Source of the DNA: Streptomyces griseomycini
Lineage (GTDB): Bacteria > Actinomycetota > Actinomycetes > Streptomycetales > Streptomycetaceae
DNA: 64,000 bases
Direction of reading: 5' to 3'
NCBI RefSeq assembly: GCF_014203535.1
Contig: NZ_JACHJI010000008.1
Span: 186,001 to 250,000 of the forward strand
Shown here: positions 34,084 to 41,523 of the stretch, in pieces
Layout: each line of letters starts with the position of its first letter
Position numbering within the stretch: position 1 is the stretch's first letter
Notes under the pieces: generated by a model
Databases searched by the model: none
Told to the model about the DNA's origin: nothing
What the model saw: the letters and a program-made list of their open reading frames with translations, nothing else
Program-made: the position numbers and the translations under genes

Positions 34084-34979
34084 CCGCCGCGCCCCCGATA
34101 GCGGTCACCGCCCACCGGGACCGCGCCGGCCTCGGCACCCTCCAGGCCGCCCTCGGCGTCGTCGCCTTCTCCCTCACCTTCCCGGCCACCGCCTGGGGCC
34201 TGGAGGGCTTCGGCCCCTGGTCGCTGGTGGCCGTGCGCAGCGTGCTCGCGGCACTGGTCGCGGGCGGCTGCCTGCTGGCCCTGCGCGTCCCGTTGCCGGC
34301 CCGGCACCACTGGCCCGGACTCGCGGTGGTCGGCACCGGGGTGGTCCTCGGCTTCCCGATGCTGACCACCCTGGCGCTGCAGACCTCGACCACCGCGCAC
34401 GCGGCCGTCGTGGTGGGCCTCCTCCCGCTGACCACGGCTCTGCTGTCCGCCCTGCGCGTCGGTTCCCGCCCCTCGCGCACCTTCTGGACGGCGGCCCTCG
34501 CCGGAGCCGCCGCCGTCGTGGCGTTCACCGTCCAGCAGAGCGGCGGCGCGCTGACCACGGCCGACCTGTACCTCTTCGCGGCGCTGCTGGTGTGCGCGGC
34601 CGGGTACACCGAGGGCGGCCGGCTGGCCCGGGTGATGCCGGGCTGGCAGGTGATCGGCTGGGCCCTGGTGCTGTGCCTGCCGCTCACCGTGCCCGCCGCC
34701 GCGGTCGCGCTGACGCTCGAGCCGGTGCGGCTGACCGCGCACAGCGTGACCGGACTGCTGTGGGTGGCCGCGGGTTCGCAGTTCCTCGGGCTGATCGTGT
34801 GGTACCGGGGCATGGCGGCCATCGGCATCCCCAAGGCCAGCCAGTTGCAGCTGGCCCAGCCGCTGCTCACACTGGTGTGGTCGGTGCTGCTGCTGAACGA
34901 GCACCTGACGGTGGCCGCCCCGCTGACGGCCGCGGCGGTGCTCGTGTGCATCGCCGTCACGCAGCGGGCGCGCGGCTGA
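34062..34979 (+). CDS. EamA/DMT-family exporter
   Basis: 305 aa with ten hydrophobic segments forming two EamA repeats (residues about 25-150 and 165-300). The second repeat has GSQFLGLIVWYRGMAAIGIPKASQLQLAQPLLTLVWSVLLLNE, a typical EamA block. Probably exports an amino acid or metabolite sensed by the divergent MocR regulator. The long hydrophilic N-terminus (about 22 residues) is on the message whichever start is used. Starts at ATG 34062. Confidence 0.9.
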   Translation: MRTQSSATAAPPIAVTAHRDRAGLGTLQAALGVVAFSLTFPATAWGLEGFGPWSLVAVRSVLAALVAGGCLLALRVPLPARHHWPGLAVVGTGVVLGFPMLTTLALQTSTTAHAAVVVGLLPLTTALLSALRVGSRPSRTFWTAALAGAAAVVAFTVQQSGGALTTADLYLFAALLVCAAGYTEGGRLARVMPGWQVIGWALVLCLPLTVPAAAVALTLEPVRLTAHSVTGLLWVAAGSQFLGLIVWYRGMAAIGIPKASQLQLAQPLLTLVWSVLLLNEHLTVAAPLTAAAVLVCIAVTQRARG

Positions 34980-35068
34980 GGAGCGCGTACGACCCGCTGC
35001 CGGGCGGCGTGCTCCGCCGTAGACTCGAGGCCACGGACCGCCGCTCCCGCACCTGTGAGGAGGCCCCG

Positions 35069-35263
35069 ATGCACGCAACCGTGGGTGACCAGCTTGTCCA
35101 GCACGGCAGGGTGGTCGGTCAGCACGACAAGGTCGGCGAGATCGTCGAAGTGATAGGGCAGGAGGGCAACCCGCCCTACCGCGTCCGCTTCGAGGACGGA
35201 CACGAGGGCGTGTGCTCGCCCGGCCCCGACACCGAGATCCGGCACAAGACCCACCAGCAGTGA
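35069..35263 (+). CDS. DUF1918 small protein
   Basis: 64 aa. Opens MHATVGDQLVQHGRVVGQ and has the family middle GEIVEVIG...PPYRVRFEDGHEG, a small SH3-like barrel found widely in actinobacteria, function unknown. GAGGAGG nine bases before the ATG fixes the start. Monocistronic. Confidence 0.9.
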   Translation: MHATVGDQLVQHGRVVGQHDKVGEIVEVIGQEGNPPYRVRFEDGHEGVCSPGPDTEIRHKTHQQ

Positions 35264-35276
35264 ACCCGGCGGTGGA

Positions 35277-35981
35277 CCAGCGCGGGGGTCCCGCCGGCCG
35301 CCGGTAGCGGTCGGCGACCACCCGCGCCATCGCCCCGACCGGGTCGGGCGCCGCCTCGCGGACGGCGAAGAAGACGTGCCCGCGGGCCGGTGCGTACTCC
35401 TCGGCCGGGGCGAGGTGCCGGGACGCCCCGGCCGGGTCCCGCCGGGGCGCCCGCCCTGTACAGCGCCTCCCCCGGGTGGAGCCGGGTCCCCGGGCCCCGT
35501 ACGACCTCGGCCCGCCAGGGGAGCAGTCCCGCGTGGTCGGCGGTGAGGCCGATGCTCCAGTACCGCCGCGGGCGGACAGATGCAGCCGCTCCGGTTCTCC
35601 CGGGCCCACCGGCGGGTGCCCGCGTGCAGGTCGCCGTACGTCCGCACGCCCGCCCGGGTGTCCGAGCCGTCGGGGCCTCCCTGCTCGAGCGCGGTCGAGA
35701 GCTCGGGGAAGGGTCCGCGTCGCGCCACGCCCCGAAGGGGTTGGCCCCGAAGCGGGCGCCGGGCCGGATCTCCTTGGTCCCGGCCGCCGTCTCGCGCACC
35801 AGCCGGTCGACGTTGTCCCGCCGCCACGCGGCCCGGTCCGGGAAGGCGCCGCCGCGGGCCGCACCTGGGGGATCACGGTGTCGAGCCGGGCGCGGACGGC
35901 CGCGTCGAGGTGGGCGACCAGCTCGGCGCGCCGGAGCGCGGCGCCCGGCCCCGGCCGGAAGGGCCGGTCCCGGTTGGTCAC
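35277..35981 (-). pseudogene. Gene broken by several frameshifts and a repeat insertion
   Basis: Coding-like segments appear in the order frame B, A, C, A, B. B starts at an ATG at 35981 (RAELVAHLDAAVRARLDTVIPQV). A follows (FPDRAAWRRDNVDRLVRETA, then ARFGANPFGAWRDAD). C runs GVRTYGDLHAGTRRWARENRSG, then A again YWSIGLTADHAGLLPWRAEV and B DPAGASRHLAPAEEYAPARG, then VFFAVREAAPDPVG. Each has high third-position GC. The A-to-C jump coincides with a palindromic repeat at 35672-35716. I do not recognise the family. Confidence 0.65.
35672..35716. repeat. Dispersed palindromic repeat, copy inside a pseudogene
   Basis: Core CTGCTCGAGCGCGGTCGAGAG flanked by GGGGCCTCC and CTCGGGGAAGGGTCC. It matches copies at 45307-45348 (inside pheT) and 49573-49618. 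It sits where the host gene changes frame. Confidence 0.75.
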
Positions 35982-36281
35982 GGTGGCCAGTCACACGCCC
36001 CGCGTCTCGCCGCCCGGCGCCGCGCGCCGCCCCGGCGCGGGGGTGCCCGCGGCACCGTGGCCGGTGCGGCCGGCGTCACCGCCGCGAACGCCCTGCGTGA
36101 CACTCGCCCCGTCGTGCCCCCGTGGAACCCCGCCGGACCGCCCGGTCACGGTCCGTCCCGCGCCCGGGATGCCCCACCCGGGCGATCGATCATCGATACT
36201 TCGGAGTAACGTGCACGAACGGAGCAGGCACCGGGACCCGGCGGACCTGCCACAGCCGTAAGCAGTAGCGAAAGGGACGAT
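35982..36281. other. Intergenic region upstream of 3-hydroxybutyryl-CoA dehydrogenase
   Basis: No gene recognised. It contains an AT-richer patch GATCGATCATCGATA (36183-36197) followed by GGAGTAAC, probably the promoter of the gene at 36282, and a weak RBS (AAAGGGACGAT) just before its GTG. Confidence 0.4.
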
Positions 36282-37142
36282 GTGACCGACATCGAACGCG
36301 TCGGAGTGGTGGGCTGCGGTCAGATGGGCGCGGGGATCGCCGAGGTGTGCGCCCGGGCCGGACTTGACGTCAAGGTCGCCGAGACCACCGGCGAAGCCCT
36401 GGAGATCGGCCGTACCCGGCTGTTCAACTCCCTGTCCAAGGCGGCCGAGCGCGGCAAGATCACCGAGGAGGAGCTCGAGGCCACGCAGGCGCGGCTGAGC
36501 TTCACCACGGACCTCGGCGAGTTCGCCGACCGTGACCTGGTGATCGAGGCCGTCGTCGAGAACGAGCAGGTCAAGACGGAGATCTTCCAGGTGCTGGACC
36601 AGGTGGTGGCCCGACCGGACGCGATCCTGGCCTCCAACACCTCCTCCATTCCGCTGGTGAAGCTGGCGGTCGCGACCTCGCGGCCCGACCACGTGATCGG
36701 CGTCCACTTCTTCAACCCGGCGCCGGTGCAGAAGCTCGTCGAGCTGATCCCGGCGCTCACCACCTCCGAGGGCACGCTGAGCCGGGCCCAGGTCTTCACC
36801 GAGAAGGTGCTGGGCAAGCACGCGATCCGCGCCCAGGACCGTTCCGGCTTCGTGGTCAACGCGCTGCTGATCCCGTACCTGCTCTCCGCGATCCGGATGT
36901 TCGAGTCGGGCATCGCCAGCCGCGAGGACATCGACAACGGCATGGAGATGGGCTGCGCCCACCCGATGGGCCCGCTGAAGCTGTCCGACCTGATCGGCCT
37001 GGACACGGTGGCCTCGGTCGCGCACTCGATGTACGAGGAGTACAAGGAGCCGCTGTACGCCGCTCCCCCGCTGCTGCAGCGGATGGTGGACGCCGGCCGG
37101 CTCGGCCGGAAGACGGGGTCGGGTTTCTACACGTACGGCTGA
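36282..37142 (+). CDS. 3-hydroxybutyryl-CoA dehydrogenase
   Basis: 286 aa. NAD(P)-dependent oxidation of 3-hydroxybutyryl-CoA or the reverse step. Rossmann VGVVGCGQMGAGIAEVCARAG at the N-terminus; the catalytic HFFNPAPVQKLVELI with His and Glu; and the C-terminal helical domain with GFVVNALLIPYLLSAIRMFE and GCAHPMGPLKLSDLIGLD. Full length for Hbd/FadB2-type single-domain enzymes. It stands alone and ends in a strong terminator. Confidence 0.95.
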   Translation: MTDIERVGVVGCGQMGAGIAEVCARAGLDVKVAETTGEALEIGRTRLFNSLSKAAERGKITEEELEATQARLSFTTDLGEFADRDLVIEAVVENEQVKTEIFQVLDQVVARPDAILASNTSSIPLVKLAVATSRPDHVIGVHFFNPAPVQKLVELIPALTTSEGTLSRAQVFTEKVLGKHAIRAQDRSGFVVNALLIPYLLSAIRMFESGIASREDIDNGMEMGCAHPMGPLKLSDLIGLDTVASVAHSMYEEYKEPLYAAPPLLQRMVDAGRLGRKTGSGFYTYG

Positions 37143-37151
37143 CGTCTCAAC

Positions 37152-37189
37152 TGTGGGCCCTGAGCCGGGAGTTCGGCTCAGGGCCCACA
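37152..37189 (+). terminator. Long hairpin terminator
   Basis: TGTGGGCCCTGAGCC (37152-37166) pairs perfectly with GGCTCAGGGCCCACA (37175-37189) over an 8-base loop: a 15-bp stem nine bases after the preceding stop. Confidence 0.9.
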
Positions 37190-37828
37190 CGCTTGGCCGT
37201 CGTGTGCACGACGCGCCGACGGCCGGGCCGCCGCCGGGTCCTTCCCTGCGGTGCCGCACCGCCCCTCCTCGGGCGGAGCGACGTCCCCGGTGCGACCCTC
37301 GGACGATGGTCTTCGGCGTGGGACCCTGGCAGCGGGTGCACGTCACGTCACCGGCTCGGAAGACCGTGCGGCCGGCAGGGTTGATCCCGCACAGCCGGCC
37401 AACGGGCCTCCCGCTCCGGGGCCCAGGCAGGTGGTGCGTACACGAAGTGTCGACGGACCCGCATGTCCGGCCAGACCGAGCGCTTCGGCGCCGCGCCGGT
37501 GACACCCCTGCCGAAGGCTGTCCCGCGACCACTGGCCGGTGATCACGTCCGGTCGTCCGGGTCGGGCGCCGTGCAGGCAGTTCGTAACCGCTGCTCCTCG
37601 GACCGACCGTGTTGTCAGTGGCCCGGGACACGATCACGGCCTCGATGCGCCGGACGGAGATCGTGAGGGACTCGCGGCCGTGGGGGGCGTCGCACAGGCC
37701 CCGGCACCCGGCTCGGGACCGGAGGCATCTCGCCGTGACCCCACCCCTGCCTCCCCGCAACGTCCAGGCCGTATCGGGAAAGCAGTCTGCCGACAGACGC
37801 GGGCAGCCACCGATGACATGATCTTGAT
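37190..37828. other. Gene-poor stretch with a possible zinc-ribbon remnant
   Basis: No intact gene. On the minus strand one frame at about 37280-37470 reads RTCGSVDTSCTHHLPG, then LCGINPAGRT and GDVTCTRCQGPTP. The C-G...C-T-R-C spacing resembles small zinc-ribbon proteins common in Streptomyces. No start codon or RBS is found and the frame runs on without a proper end, so it is at best a relic. The rest, to 37828, has lower third-position bias and no recognisable feature. Confidence 0.3.
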
Positions 37829-38170
37829 GTGACTGGCGTGATCACGGCGTCGGAGCCCTCCTGGACGGCCCCGTTCGCCGGACTGGGCCCGCGGCCGTTC
37901 GGCAAGCTGGTCACCGCACCGCGGGCGCAAGGGAGCCGTCCCGATCCGCGAGGGCCGGCCCTGGAGCCTGCCGTTCCAGGGCCGGGTCCTGCCGGTCGCC
38001 GCGTACTGGCGCACGGACCTCACCCCGCGACGACCGGTGCCTCTGTCGACCGGACGTTCGGATGCGTTGTTCGAGCCGGCCGATGCCGTGCCGTGTGCGG
38101 ACGGCCCGGGGCGCCCGCTGGTGGAGCGGTCGCTGGCGGGAGGGCATCGCCGCGGACACGGTGGGCTGTA
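37829..38170 (+). mobile_element. IS5-family transposase remnant (5' part, frameshifted)
   Basis: GTG at 37829 begins VTGVITASEPSW, continuing FAGLGPRPFGKLVTA. After a frameshift near 37920 the next frame reads KGAVPIREGRPWSLP, then GRVLPVAAYWRTDLT. This is the N-terminus and HTH region of a common Streptomyces IS5-type (DDE_Tnp_4) transposase; from memory intact copies have FGKLVTALRREG and KGRPWSLPLEDRVLLV there. Further decayed traces (TFGCVVRAG) follow to about 38170. The DDE catalytic part and terminal repeats are absent, so it is inactive. Confidence 0.75.
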
Positions 38171-38182
38171 CGACGCCCCGGC

Positions 38183-38220
38183 CGCGGGCCCGGCACCGGA
38201 AGTCCGGTGCCGGGCCCGCG
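38183..38220 (-). terminator. Very stable hairpin terminator
   Basis: CGCGGGCCCGGCACCGG and CCGGTGCCGGGCCCGCG form a perfect 17-bp stem with loop AAGT, ten bases past the stop of the UDG-ART gene. Confidence 0.9.
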
Positions 38221-38229
38221 CCGTTCCCC

Positions 38230-39846
38230 TCAGGACACCAGCGTCTGCTCCTCCAGCTCGGTCAGCCGCACCGTGCACAGGCCGCCCCGCTCCGCCCTGA
38301 CGCCCGTCACCTTCAGCTGCGTGCCCGGCGCGAGGATGAACTCCTCCTCCTCGGTGAAGGCGGAGAAGTCGCGGATGCCCACCGCGCGGCGCGGGGTCAC
38401 CTCGAAGAGCGTCCGCTTGCCCCGGCTGCCGAGGAAGCCCCGGGCCACCTCGAGCCTGGGCGTGCAGGAGGACACGCCCCACCAGGTCACGGTCCGGCCG
38501 AGCGGGTACTGTGCGCGCAGGTCGAGCGGCACCCCGCGCCACAGCGACCGCGTGTGCGCGGGGAGCTGCGCGACCGCCGAGAACAGCAGGCGCAGGTACG
38601 GGAGATAGGGAACGACCTGGGTCCGGTCGGGGGAACGCAGCACGGCGTTGATCCTCCGGTAGAACACCGACTCGCAGGTGTAGAGGTGGAGGGCGGCGAT
38701 CGCGTCCGCGGACAGGGCGCCGGCCTTCTCGTCGACGCGCCTCTTGCCGAACGCGTGCGAGCGCTCGACGTGTCGGTCGAGGGTGGGGAGCAGCTCGGTG
38801 ACCGGGCCGACGGCGTCCCGGAAATCCATGAGCGGGGTGTCGAAGACGCCGGTGATCCCGGGGAGGACGAGGCCCTCGTCCTTGACGCCGGAGAGCCGCT
38901 CCAGGTAGAGCTGGTGCAGCTCCATGGTGGACGCGATGAACGCGCCCATCCGTTCGGACACGCCGGCGTCGGCCGCGTCGGCCCCCTCCGCGGTCTTGTC
39001 CCATCCCCTGCTCGGCAGCCAGTCGATCGCGTCGGCGCCGACCGACGCGAGCGCCTCGTTGACCATGGCGAAGTGCTCGCCCTCGCAGAAGACGTCACCC
39101 TGCGCCGCCGGGTTCGGGTGGTCGAGGTGCCTGACCTCGACCTCGGGGTACTTCGCCGCCAGGCGCTGGACGACCTTCTTCAGGCTGCGCGCGTGCGCCC
39201 CCCACCAGGCGAAGACGACTCCGCGGTCCGCCTCGTCGGCGCTCTGCTTGGCCTTGAGGATCTCCTCGACGATCCGCTCGGCGACCGGTCGCCAGAACCT
39301 GGTGTGCCGGTCGGCCCCCATCGCCCCGTCCGCGCTGGCGGTGAGGGCCGTGTTCAGCAGCAGCACGCCCTGTGTGAGCATCGCCTGGAACCACTCGGGC
39401 GGCTGGACGGTGTCCTGCTGCTCCAGCAGGGCGCGTACGTCCGCGATCGGGGTCTTCTTGGGGATGCCGTACTTCCACATCGCCGCCGCCTTGATGATGC
39501 AGCGGATGCTGACGACCCGTCCGAACTGGCTGTCCTTCCAGTCGTGGAAGGTGTTGTCGAACATGGCGATGCCGGTGGCGCTCTCCGGCCGCGGGTACGG
39601 GTTCTGGCCGAAGACGACGACCTTCCACTTGTGCGGCGGGTTGGGCTTGAGCGCCTGGAAGGTCAGTTCGCGGACGGGGACGACGCCCGGCCCGCGCCCC
39701 GGACCGATGAAGCCGGCCGCTTCCGGCTGCGCCTCGACGACCGGTTTCAGCAGCGGGAGCCACGGTTCGCCGCCGCCTTTGAACAGTTCGGCGAGGGCCA
39801 GCGGGTCGCTCGGGTCGGGCGTGGCCGGGGTGTGGGCATCGCTCAT
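38230..39846 (-). CDS. Uracil-DNA-glycosylase-like / ADP-ribosyltransferase fusion protein
   Basis: 538 aa. Residues about 65-275 follow the UDG fold: VVVFGQNPYPRPESATGIAMF (usual family-1 motif GQDPYH, so Asp is Asn83 and His is Pro) and LDHPNPAA at 241-248 (usual HPSPLS; His243 kept). Residues about 385-520 look like a mono-ADP-ribosyltransferase of the R-S-ExE type: R437 in LWRGV, S459-S460-x-T462 in WWGVSSCT, and E500-x-E502 in TEEEEFILAPGTQLKV. NAD-dependent ADP-ribosylation is therefore likely; DNA or a nucleotide as target is an inference from the first domain. Divergent macro-domain partner. ATG at 39846; TTG 39852 possible. Confidence 0.85.
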   Translation of the reverse strand: MSDAHTPATPDPSDPLALAELFKGGGEPWLPLLKPVVEAQPEAAGFIGPGRGPGVVPVRELTFQALKPNPPHKWKVVVFGQNPYPRPESATGIAMFDNTFHDWKDSQFGRVVSIRCIIKAAAMWKYGIPKKTPIADVRALLEQQDTVQPPEWFQAMLTQGVLLLNTALTASADGAMGADRHTRFWRPVAERIVEEILKAKQSADEADRGVVFAWWGAHARSLKKVVQRLAAKYPEVEVRHLDHPNPAAQGDVFCEGEHFAMVNEALASVGADAIDWLPSRGWDKTAEGADAADAGVSERMGAFIASTMELHQLYLERLSGVKDEGLVLPGITGVFDTPLMDFRDAVGPVTELLPTLDRHVERSHAFGKRRVDEKAGALSADAIAALHLYTCESVFYRRINAVLRSPDRTQVVPYLPYLRLLFSAVAQLPAHTRSLWRGVPLDLRAQYPLGRTVTWWGVSSCTPRLEVARGFLGSRGKRTLFEVTPRRAVGIRDFSAFTEEEEFILAPGTQLKVTGVRAERGGLCTVRLTELEEQTLVS

Positions 39847-39962
39847 GGTCAAGGCGCTCCGGGGAATCGATCCGTACCGACGGGACGCGGCCTGCGAGGC
39901 GAACGGTGCACGCGCGAAGTCGTCGCAGGCGGCGGGCAGTTGTCGAGGACCGTAACGGACGG

Positions 39963-40032
39963 CACTGACATTCGGCTCCGGTGCCGGCTCCCCGGGGGGC
40001 TTCGGGGACTCGTACCGCTCCCGATGTCAGTG
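39963..40032. promoter_or_regulatory. Inverted 9-mers between the divergent UDG-ART and macro genes
   Basis: CACTGACAT (39963-39971) and ATGTCAGTG (40024-40032) are exact inverted copies 52 bp apart in the 240-bp divergent gap. The similarity extends to a CGG/CCG next to each. They are placed like two half-sites of a shared regulator. No good -35/-10 pair is obvious in either direction. Confidence 0.45.
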
Positions 40033-40086
40033 GCGCGCAGTAGCGTTCCGGGCAGTGGACGCACCGCCTTCTGAACGGAGTTGACG

Positions 40087-40767
40087 ATGACCGTGGACCG
40101 AGTGCAGTCGCCGCCCCTCAGGGTGGTCCTGACCGATCTCAACGCGAAGGTGGTGGAGGCGTGGCGGGCGGCGTTCGCCGACACCCCGGGGGTCGAGATC
40201 CGCAAGGGATCGATCCTCGACGAGCAGGTCGACGCCTGGGTCAACCCGACCAACTCCAAGGGCCGCATGGACGGCGGGGCCGACGCGGCCATCAAGCGGC
40301 ACCTCGGGGCCGGCATCCAGCTGCGCGTCCAGCGGGCGATCCGCGACCGGTTCGCGGGCACCCTCCCGGTGGGCAGCGCGGTGTGCGTGCCGTCCGGCGC
40401 GGTCAATCCGAAGTTCCTGATACCGACGCCCACCATGGAGGGCTCCTCGCAGAACGTGAGCGAGACCCTGAACGTCGCCCTGGCCTGCGCCGCCGCGTTC
40501 CAGGCGATCCACCGGCAGAACGAGGAGGCGCCGGGCAGCATCAAGTCGGTGGCGCTGGTGGGCATGGGCGCCCGCACCGGCCGGGTGCCGGCACGTGTCT
40601 GCGCCAATCTGATGTGGACCGGTTACACGTTGTTCCACGACCACCGTTTCGAGGACTACGACGACCTGCGCAGCACGATCACCGCACAACTCGACGACAT
40701 CGAGGCCGCCCCCGTCACCCGGCGCGTCCGCATCACGCCGCCCGGGTCCTCCCGGTCCCGGCGCTGA
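40087..40767 (+). CDS. Macro-domain protein (putative ADP-ribosyl hydrolase)
   Basis: 226 aa. Binds ADP-ribose and probably removes it. The ADP-ribose loop reads VDAWVNPTNSKGRMDGGADAAI (48-69; Asn53 and Asn56 fit the catalytic/binding Asn positions), the body has VGSAVCVPSGAV and FLIPTPTM, and the second loop is VGMGARTGRVP (158-168). ATG at 40087 with GGAG six bases upstream. Divergent to the UDG-ART gene, which suggests an immunity or reversal role. Ends in a bidirectional terminator. Confidence 0.85.
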   Translation: MTVDRVQSPPLRVVLTDLNAKVVEAWRAAFADTPGVEIRKGSILDEQVDAWVNPTNSKGRMDGGADAAIKRHLGAGIQLRVQRAIRDRFAGTLPVGSAVCVPSGAVNPKFLIPTPTMEGSSQNVSETLNVALACAAAFQAIHRQNEEAPGSIKSVALVGMGARTGRVPARVCANLMWTGYTLFHDHRFEDYDDLRSTITAQLDDIEAAPVTRRVRITPPGSSRSRR

Positions 40768-40768
40768 C

Positions 40769-40796
40769 GGACGGGCGCCCGGGCCGGCGCCCGTCC
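40769..40796. terminator. Bidirectional terminator between macro and Nudix genes
   Basis: GGACGGGCGCC, loop CGGGCC, GGCGCCCGTCC: an 11-bp perfect stem between convergent genes ending at 40767 and 40834. Confidence 0.85.
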
Positions 40797-40833
40797 CCCA
40801 GGACCACAGTGCCGTGCCCACCCCGGGCAGGCG

Positions 40834-41379
40834 TCAGGGCATGGTGTCCTGCCCGAGCCGGAGGTGGTGCAGCAGGAGCAACGCGGCCGCCATGCCGGCG
40901 CCCGGGACCTCGCCGCGGGCGACCAGGTCGGGGACCAGCTTGAGGGGCACCCACTCCCGGCGGTCCGACTCGAAGTCGTCCACGGGGTGGCCGACGTACT
41001 CGCCCCCGTCGGCCCAGTAGACGTGGTGCCGGGCGTCGGTGAGGCCGTTGGACGGCTCCACGCTCATGAGGTGGCGCAGGGGCCCCGGCCGCCAGCCGGT
41101 CTCCTCCTCCAGTTCCCTGGCGGCCGCCCCGGCGACGTCCTCGCCGTCCTCGACCACGCCCGCCGCGAGTTCCCACCCCCAGCTGTCGGTGATGAAGCGG
41201 TGGCGCCAGAGCAGGAGGACCTCGTTGGCCTCGTTCACCACCGTGGCCGCGGCGACGGGCCGCAGCCGTATGAGGAAGTGGTCGAGATGCCGGCCGCCCG
41301 GCAGTTCGACATCCGCGAGATTGACGCTGAACCAGCGGTTCGCATACACGGTTTGTTCGTTCTGCTTCGTCCACTGCAC
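40834..41379 (-). CDS. Nudix hydrolase, ADP-ribose pyrophosphatase type
   Basis: 181 aa. The Nudix box is present: GVVEDGEDVAGAAARELEEETGW (consensus GX5EX7REUXEEXGU), preceded by WGWELAAG and followed by the SNGLTDARHHVYWA strand of ADP-ribose or NDP-sugar hydrolases. GTG at 41379 with GGAAGGTGG upstream. The gene is convergent with the macro gene, so co-regulation is not implied, but ADP-ribose as substrate would fit its neighbours. Confidence 0.88.
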   Translation of the reverse strand: MQWTKQNEQTVYANRWFSVNLADVELPGGRHLDHFLIRLRPVAAATVVNEANEVLLLWRHRFITDSWGWELAAGVVEDGEDVAGAAARELEEETGWRPGPLRHLMSVEPSNGLTDARHHVYWADGGEYVGHPVDDFESDRREWVPLKLVPDLVARGEVPGAGMAAALLLLHHLRLGQDTMP

Positions 41380-41523
41380 GGTTCTGCCACCTTCCGACGG
41401 GTCAGGGGCAATATCGCAGCAGAACGCGGCCCGCAGCAGGCGCACGGGAGGCCGCCCGTGGCGCAGCGGAAGGCGCGGGGGAGGCGCGTGCCGGGCGCGG
41501 CGTCCCCCCGGGCTGCGGCTGTC

